A stretch of 25,000 nt of DNA, taken from the NCBI RefSeq assembly GCF_000003815.2, contig NC_049996.1, positions 3,428,266-3,453,265 on the forward strand, in the 5' to 3' direction. The notes beneath the pieces were generated by a model. The model had not been told where the DNA came from. It saw only the letters and a list, made by a program, of their open reading frames with translations, and ran no database searches. Below are positions 11,001 to 20,000 of the stretch, piece by piece. The stretch is from Branchiostoma floridae (Eukaryota > Chordata > Leptocardii > Amphioxiformes > Branchiostomatidae). A program made the position numbers and the translations under genes. Every line of letters begins with the position of its first letter. Position 1 is the first letter of the stretch.

Positions 11001-14000
11001 TAAACACAAACATCGTCATAGTCGCCGGAAAGGAAATGATAGGCCAATGATGTACCTTCGTCAAAGTAGAGGAACACTGCTGCTGATGGGATCCGGCGTC
11101 TGGGGTCAGTTAGTGGTTCTCCGGACTCAGCATGATAACGACTGAAATGGACCACTCCTTTGCTGTACACCTTCTTGGCTTGGTACGGAGGCTTGAGAAT
11201 CAGCTCAACGGTGCACCTGTTGCAGTCCGCCGGTGGAAAGTAGAAGTTGATACCACCTGAAACATCTAGGGGGACGCCAATCACTTCTTGACTTTCGTCA
11301 AACTTGGCATCTATCCTTTCTTCCTTGCCCATGACGATGCGTTGTTGAAACGGCGCAACCTTCAACATGTTGGCAGCTTGGAAAAAGTCTGTTGGATCAT
11401 CGTCTTTGTGAACACACATGAGGTGGATGTTGTTGTTGTCTGCTGTTGCCTTATTTGGGTTTATGATGAGGAACACTTTGTCTTCGGTGTATCTGTTCCA
11501 GCACACCTGGAATGCCTCAGTTGCATCTGCAGATGCGGATGTTGATGAAACATTTGACTCTCCCGAAGCACTTTCTTCTGCTACCCCTTGTTTGGATGCC
11601 TCACCCTGGTGACCTGGTTTTCTTGAGATACTTTCTTCTGCCGCCGCCTCATTGGCTGTCTCATCAGGGTTCCCCGATTTTGTTGTGATAGTTTCTTCTG
11701 CTAACCCCTGACTTGCTGCGTTACCCTGGTGCCCTTGACCTCTTGTGATGCTTTCATCTGCTGCCCCCTGGTTGTCTGACTCATCAACTTTTCCCGGTTC
11801 TCTTAGGTTACTTTCTTCAGCTACCTCCTGATTGGCTGGCTCCTCCTGGTTTCCTGGACCGTCGCCACTAGAGGTAGAACTTTCGCCATCATTTCCACTT
11901 TCTTTGGCACCGGCAATCCTAACGCAGAAAAACGAAATGAAACAAAGCAAGGCGAATTATCAGATAAAGCATATCAACAATCACATTCATAATTGAATAA
12001 ATGTATAAAAAGATTGTTGTCTATTACATCCTTCTACGCCCGGTCCCCAACGGCACTAGCCTATTGGGGCCCTGCTATCTAAATGCCTACAAGCGGTTAC
12101 TGTGATTGTCGCCACAAACCAGCTGTCAACCAATCAGAGAATGGGCCTTTCTTGGGCTTTCTGTTTACGAAAGCCATCTCGCAAAGGCCGTTGGGAAGCT
12201 ATCGGCCAATCATATGCATGTTACGTGTTATATAGCTCCATCCTCCTACGCCCAATTCCCAACGGCTGACTGCACAGATAAGGATATGCTCATTAATATT
12301 CATAAGCAGGGCGGTCAGTAACTCATCTGATTGCACGAGACAGCAGAGGTGACCACAAGGAGTTTCGACACGACTGTGGTCCCTCTGCGTAGGAGAATGG
12401 TCTATTGAGGAGCATGCCTTACCCGCAGAAGTGTCTGGTTGTGAATGTAACTGCATCTTCTGTCTCTTGAAACTCCAGCCTTAGCGAAGTCCACTGGGGA
12501 TGATGTGGCTTTCTCTCCATCAGGACGACTTTGTCTACGTTGCAATCTTTCGTCTTCCAAGCCCACGGCAGGGTGACTCTCACGGGCTGTAAGAAATCTT
12601 CCTCCTGTTCCTGGTGCACGGTAAGTACCGGCGTCACAGCTGAGAAAGCGTTTGTTAAGCAGTCGTCAATGGGCAGCTTCTCGACCTTACAAAAAAAGAT
12701 AAAGCGGTTAAGAAAACGATACAGCTTCTTGTCAGATTTGGAGTGACATGCAACTAAGTACATGTCATTGTAACAAAACTACAAAATGTTTTATAGTTTG
12801 TACATCTCTTACCTACACGTAAGCCAACAAGACCAACAACGCCTGAGTGCCATAGGCAAAATCATCATCAAGAGTCTACAAAGTAGACCAAAACTTTACC
12901 TCCAAGGACAGGGACCTTTCCGTCTCGACGCATCCTTCTGGAAACACGAGAGTGACACCGTCCTCTTCGAGCGTGCAGCCTTCTGGTTTGATTGTGTAGG
13001 TGTTCAGCATAACAGAGGACGACGCCTGTGGAAACGAAAGTGATATTATTTACAAAATGGCAAGAGAACAAATATGGAAGAGAACATGTGATCGTAATGG
13101 ACGTTGCATTGTATCCACGCACCTTCCTTAGGATTTCTGCAGCAGTAAGACTGATTTTGGTACTGGACAGCGATTCCTCGGTCATCGGTACTTCTGTAGA
13201 TGACATACCCAGCATCCCTGCACAACGTCTGCCGAGCACCTCCAGCAAACGCTCCCTGGTCCCTTCAGGATAAGCGAAGACCGGAAAGACCAGGTTCTTG
13301 TTCTGCACGGGGAACTCGTACCCGAGCGTAGACCAATGTTTGCCGTGGAGAGCCTGTGGCGTGATGATTGGTACGACCATTCTGGCGTTACGTTTGAGAA
13401 GATGATCCAAAATCTTGTCAGTGAAGTCATCCCCTGATTGGATGACGTCTTCGCAAACCGTGACACCGTACCTGCTGGACGACTTGACTACCTGCTCCAC
13501 CAGTGGCTGTACGAGCTTGTCATCGTAGTCTCCAACGTGGAGGATAACAATGTCATTCCCTAGAAATCAGAAAGTGAATCATGAATATTTGATCGATGGG
13601 TAAAGAAAGTGTCAGGCAAATAAGCTGATAAACAAGACAGAGCTATTGAATATAGAAACGGGGGGATAAAACGGAAACATCCTCCTACGCACGGTCTACA
13701 ACGGCACTAGCTGACTGCCTGTTGGGGCCCTGCTGTCTGGAGGCCCACAAGCGGTTACTGTGAGCGTCGCCACAAACCAGCTGTCAGCCAATCAGAGAAT
13801 AGAACTTTCTTGGACTTTTTGTTTTCGAAAGGGATCTCGTAAGGGACTGATTGGGCGCCGATTGGCTGACTCCCATATAAGGGTAATCTCATTAATATTT
13901 ATAAGCAGGGCGGTCAGTAACTGATCTGAGTGCTCCAGACAGCAGAGATGGCCACAAGGAGTTTCGACAAGATTGTGGTCCCTCTGCGTAGGAGAATGAA

Positions 14001-17000
14001 CGGAAACTGTAGCCACAGAAGATGAGTTTGCAACAGTCATTACCTCTCTCTTCTCTGAGGAACATAGGTGCTCTCTCTGGTAGGCAAACTTCTACAGACG
14101 CGCCCAGCAAGCGACGGCACTTGTCTCCGGCATCGTTGACGGTAGCAACCAACTCATGGAACCTGCTGACGAAAGTGAGCTCGTGTCTAATTCGGTCACA
14201 CTCCGCCAGATCCAGCCCTCCGCACGTCTCCATACAGTCCAGAACAGGACCGATCGTGTGGACTGCACTGATGTCAGCTGGGCTCATTGTGGGCTCTATC
14301 AGCACTGGTCCGTCACCACCAGAGTTCTCTGCATGTGTAAAGTGTTTCCATTATTTTGATGGTAGCCTCAGCCCCTTCCTTTATCAAAGCAAACAAAATG
14401 TGCCATGCAAAATGAGAAAACAAACATGGTGTACCTGCAAGGGACATTCTTTGGGCACCGCTACCATCCATCCAGACGTCGATAAAGTCTTCTGAAATAC
14501 TGATGTCAAAACTATCAATTAGCAACATTACAAATAGTACAGTAATAGGACAGAACACAGAAAGTGATCACCAGACACACTCTTGCATGTATGGGCTAAT
14601 CAATAATAATAATAATAATAATAGCTTTATTGCACAACAATTGTACGGGGTACAAAGTATGGCATCTACATAACTACAGTTCTATAACTTAACGCTTATC
14701 TAACTAATACAGAAGTTGAAAGGGTGTGATTTACTAAAAAAAACATGAAAGTATAATTGGCCTCACCGACTGGACCTCATTGCCGCTTCTTGCTCGATGT
14801 CAGAGAGCGGATGGAATGATAGTTTGCCAGCTCCTTCATCTGACTCCTCCTCAAAGCACCAGTCATACTGGATGGAGGGAATCCACTTCTCCTTGATCTC
14901 GAAGAGACAACTGCTGAGGAACTTTCTCACGGGAAGGCCCTGTGTGAACACTGCCTTGTTTTCATCTTCTGTCGACAGAAGCTCCACCTTCAGATAGTGC
15001 TTTACCTTGGTTACCACGAACTGTTGCTTTGCATCATCGGTAGGAAAGCGGCCGCAGCCTGCGAACACCTGGGACTCTTCAAGACCGAACCTTCGCACAC
15101 AGATTGCTTGTAGACGGTAGAACATGCCACTGGGTAGGAACGTGTTGTCGAATTCGACATACAGAGGGTACTGGAATCGGCTCATGTGCCCAGGATACAA
15201 GATGCTGTCGTCAGGCTTTGCGGCCAAAAGAGATGGTACGAAGTAGATCTCTTCTTTCTCAGGCTCATGCGTTGTCTCATCAAAGTCACCGATCGGCGTG
15301 GCGTTGCAGATGAGGTAATACTTCTCCATCAGTCGCTTCAGGAAAGGCTTGTTCCGGAGTAGGAAGGGTTTCTGCATCTTCTGATCTGCTTTGGTCCAGA
15401 TGATTGTCAACAACCTGTCGCTGAGGATCCCTTCGTTCTCCAGCCTCCTCCACATCTCTGCGACCTCCCCACCCATGCTCCTGTCTTGTTGGTATTCAGG
15501 AACGGTAATGATGGTCTTGAAGACGTCAATCATCACCTGGGGACGAAGGGCCACGTGATCACGGAGTACGGGTTCGTTGATGAAGATGATGTCACCAAGG
15601 TCGTGCAGGAAGGTCAGGATATCGGCAACATGACTGTCGTCCGTGATGCCCACGTCATCACTCAGGGCCAGATCTACAGCATCTTGGAAAGGGCAGAATG
15701 GGTCGTCCTGTCCCCTCTTGTCCATCAGTTTGGACTTCAGATGAAGCCAGGTTATCGGCACCTCCTGGCCCATGTACCACTGAGACTTCGCCACCTCACG
15801 GAGGTACTCTCGGAGCTCGTCAATGTCGCTGTTGTCCTTGCTGAAGTTGTCGATGACAAAAATCTTTGGTAAGACGTGTTTGCCGGCAGCCATATCACTG
15901 ATGTGATCAAGTATGTCTTTCTTGTACTGCTCAATCTCAGACTGAAACCAAGAGCATAAATTCAGCTGATGAAGAAATATTGATAGATTTAAGAAATCAA
16001 CGAAGGCCAATTCATTCAGATATTGATACAGGTGAAAGCTCCCTGGAAACACAGCCTCAACCTCTATTCGTGTCTAATTGAAATTGAGAAGATGAACAAA
16101 GACCTAAGTGACGAGACCTCAGAGTAAGTAGTGATATCTTCCATGGCATGAACCAAAGGTTGGGTCAACTTTGAAATGAGAAATATAAGATCTAGGAAAA
16201 GTTCAACCCATAATTTTAGATTTTCGAAGAATTCCATATAGGGTTATGATTAAGTGAAAAATAAAATAATGGGGTGGAGAATACCTTGGTGACCATGTCC
16301 TTGCGTGTGAGGACCAAGACGATAGGTGGTTTGTCCTTCCGTTTGTGCACCAGTCCGTGTGTGCGGACTGAGTTCAGCCAGTGGTCCAGGTAGTCTGAAC
16401 AGGCACGAGATAGTTTATTTTGGTCTCACAATTTCAAAAATCATGCACCAGGATATTAAAAGTAATTCAAGTTCTATTTTAGCCCCTATGTTCAGACAAA
16501 CGTTTAAGCCTCCTTCACACGGGAGCAAGAATCAGCCGTAATGCTGTCGGAATGAAAATTGTTTCTATTCCTCGCAATTCCTGGCAATTCGTAGTGTGTT
16601 CCAGAAATTCTCACTGCATTCCAGCTATTTGTGCCCGTTTCTTTTGACTGGCTCGATGTTAAAAACTGTCAAGGTGCATTCGAACTGGAGAAATATTGAA
16701 TGGCGTTCAAAGTGGATTCTGACTATTTTAACTGCAGTATGACCGCATTCTACGACATTCCAACATTATTCGAAACATTCATATCTCATTCGATGGAGAA
16801 TCAAAACAGCAAGCCACTTCGAATCCTGCCCGAATGTGGCCAAAAGAATATCTGGAAATGGAATGCAGTGAGAATTTCAAGAATACACTACGAATTCTCA
16901 GGAATAGAAAAGAATTTTCATTCTGGCGGCATTTTGGCTCATTCATTCTCGTGTGAAGGGGATATAAGGTCAATTTGGAATTCCCACTCGGAATGGCCCC

Positions 17001-20000
17001 GAATGTGGCACGAATTTTGCAAATACTTCATTCCGACTAGGTCTGCCTGATTCCTGCTAATTCGGCTTCAGTGTAAAGGCCCTATTACCGTCATGATGAC
17101 GTGATATTCAAGAGAAGCGGTATGTACCTCTTCCAGTGACGAGGTTGTCCGCTGATGCCTTGTAGTCCAGATAAGGAACTGGGTCTGACAGCTTCTGCAG
17201 CAGTGACATGACCAGGATGTAGATCCCGCGGGGGGTGAAGAAGCACTGGTGCGAGCCGTAGTACGTGGCCTGGCCGCCGAAGTCCCAGATGGAGAGACGC
17301 GGGTGTTCCGCTGTTCCTAGCTGCTCCTCGGTGATGCCACCTTGGAGTCTCTCTTTGGCCTTTGTTATGACGTCATCAGGAATGTCCTGTGTTTGCTGCT
17401 GTACCGTGTCATCACCTTGAAGTCGCTGTTGGTTCTGTGATTGTTGTGATGTATCCTTGCTTGCACTTTCTGTTCTACCTGGAACCGAATCTTTAATGTT
17501 TTCATTGATCTTAGTACCCAAAAATATCAAATGTAAAGAATGTACCTGGTACGGTCCTCAAGGTAGTAACTTTCAAGGTGGTAATTTTTGGCTTCTCTTT
17601 AGGAACTACCAACTAAAGTTGCTATTGGTAAAAAAACCCATCAAAGTACAGCCTTGAATATAAACAACTTGTTTTTGACTACGCTGTCCAGGTCTACGTT
17701 TCTATTATGCATTTTTAATTGAGAAATGTAGAAAAAAAACGTTCATCTTCCAGCGTTGCAGTCTGTTGACTTTGTGTCGGTTCATTACTTTTACCTTCCA
17801 GCTTTGCAGTCTGTTGACTTTGTGTCGGTGTCTCCTCTTTCAGTGGTTCCATTTGCTGCGTCTGGAAGGTCTGCTTCCCTGTTTCTTCTTGTACTTTTTT
17901 AATTCCAGCTTATGTGAACAAAATAAAATGAGTAAGAAATCATCGGTACTATGTCTCCTTAAATGTTTCTAGAAATGTAACCATAGCAATGCGAATGGTC
18001 ATGTAGAAACTGTACAAAGGCGTCATCTTTCTCGCACAACTTCTTGTCGCCCACCTAACCCTCTGCGTTGATATTTGTGCTCTGTGCATGTATCATGTTA
18101 TGATAAATGTCATCACCAACCTTCTTGTTTCTCCGCTAAGCGTTCTGCCATAGTTTCCTTGAATTCATCTGGCTCCTCTGTAAGCAAAGAATTCATGTGT
18201 TGCACTTTGTCGTAATTGTTTGATTTTCAACTTGGACAATTTGTTTGTAATATAGAGTTTTCAAGAACATGTGAGATATCTAAAAAAACAAGTACATATT
18301 ATGGCGTAGCATGTGGTCAAAGGCCCAGACAGCAATCAAATTTCAAACCTTTCGCCTTCCGCCAAGTCGTGGTCATCACGCTCGGGGAAATCTCGATGCC
18401 ATCTGTTATCGGTTCATCCTCCACAGCCTTCTCTCCAGTCAGCCTCCTGACGACACAAGTCTTCCCGGATCTGTACTGACCAACCACGAGCCCGCGCGTG
18501 TTGTGCACCGGTCGCGCCCCCTGGTGGCAGGCCTGGGAGTACAGCTGCTGCATACCAGGGCCGCGCAGTTGTATTTCCAGTGGAACACTGCTGTCTTCTG
18601 TTTGTCTGTTGTTTCCCTTCACGGTACATATAAAGCAGACTGGTTAACGTTCTTGATATGATAAAAGCTGTTTAATATGTATGCCATACGTACATGTATG
18701 TGATTAGGATTTTTCATTCTGAAGTCTTAACGTTAAATCACTCAACACTCACTCACCCATTCACTCACTCACTCACTCACTCACTCACTCGCTCACTCAC
18801 TCACTCACTCACTCACTCACTCACTCGCTCGCTCGCTCGCTCACTCACTCAGAAAGTGACCGCGCTGGTCGTAGGGGCTTCACGAAAGCCAGCAGCAGTG
18901 ATCCATTGAAAATGCGGGCGTAAACTTAGCCCGCTGACCTATTGTAACTGTGTGTGACGTTTAACACCCAAAATGCCTGTCATAATAATCAACCCTTACC
19001 ACATCCCTACTTTTCACCCGTTTTCTAGCCTCCAGGAGGAGTTCAGCAACACCAACATGTCCTCCTGAAGTTGCTTTCTGAAGCGGCGTGACTCCATACT
19101 GTGACAGTAAGCAATAGAGATGATGTAGAATAGCAAGTGTACTCATTATCATATTAAACACGATGTGTGTGAAGTTTAACGCTAAAACATATTGAATCAC
19201 CAGTAGTAAGCAATAATCCTTACCTCATCCCTACTGTCCACCCGTGCCCCAACCTTCAGGAGGAGTTCAGCAACACCAACATGTCCTCTTGAAGCTGCCG
19301 CGTGAAGTGGCGTGGATCTAGCCTGTGTCATTTAGAACATTTTGCTCATAATACACTTTTGCTGGTCATTTCGTTTTGTACTGGGTCGCTTGACCGGGGC
19401 AATAGTCAAAAAGAAATGGCCAGCAAAAGTGTATCATGAGCTAAAAAAGACAGGAAAACGCTACATATGAATTATTCGAAGGGTCAAAACAGGAACCGGT
19501 GACACAGTCGATTCCAGCTTTAAATAGTCAAATTTAGTTTATATTTCATTTTCATACAGTACTGAGAAGAAATTTGATAGCCCTGCACTCCCATTCCCAT
19601 ATCACTTTATTACAAGTTAATTCCTGAAGGCTAATTGTAAACAAAGTAAAAAAGTTGTATACATTATAATAATTGTATACTTAACAAAGAAGAAAAATGA
19701 TATCTAAAAGGGAAATAACATCTATTCTCATACATATAATCTACTTCCACTTTAGCTATTTAATGCGTTTGACTTCATGCAGTGCGAGATGAATTGTCCA
19801 ACATTTTCATAGATAAGGGGGGTGGACGACTGAAGCTAAGGGCACAACCAGCCGTATGTGTTTTTTCGTCAGGACGTTCTCTTGGGAGGCCACGTCCGCC
19901 ACGTTTTTCTGAAAACTCATTACTTTAAGCAACCGTCACTAGCATGTGTATGTGATCTGCATGCTTTGAACGGTTGCGTACATCTTTCGTTACGCAAGTG

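Noticed and set aside
12868-13122. Continuation of the TIR exon frame past 13123
   Set aside because: The frame runs on only by intron readthrough; a GTGCGT donor is present, and the ZU5 protein lies in a different frame after a clean CACAG acceptor.
14491-14492. TATTTCAG acceptor for the linker exon after COR
   Set aside because: It has a better-looking sequence but gives phase 1, while the COR exon ends in phase 2; the CATCAG eight bases upstream restores phase.
15486-15872. Plus-strand 128-codon frame
   Set aside because: It is the antisense shadow of the COR exon, which has clear domain motifs on the minus strand.
16700-17050. Plus-strand 116-codon frame
   Set aside because: It lies in the ATTC/GAAT-rich inverted-repeat element and has no domain or splice support.
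18852-18909. Possible exon reading VTALVVGASRKPAAVIH on the plus strand
   Set aside because: It is duplicated at 22833-22890 as part of the (CTCA)n-linked repeat and has no supporting splice sites.
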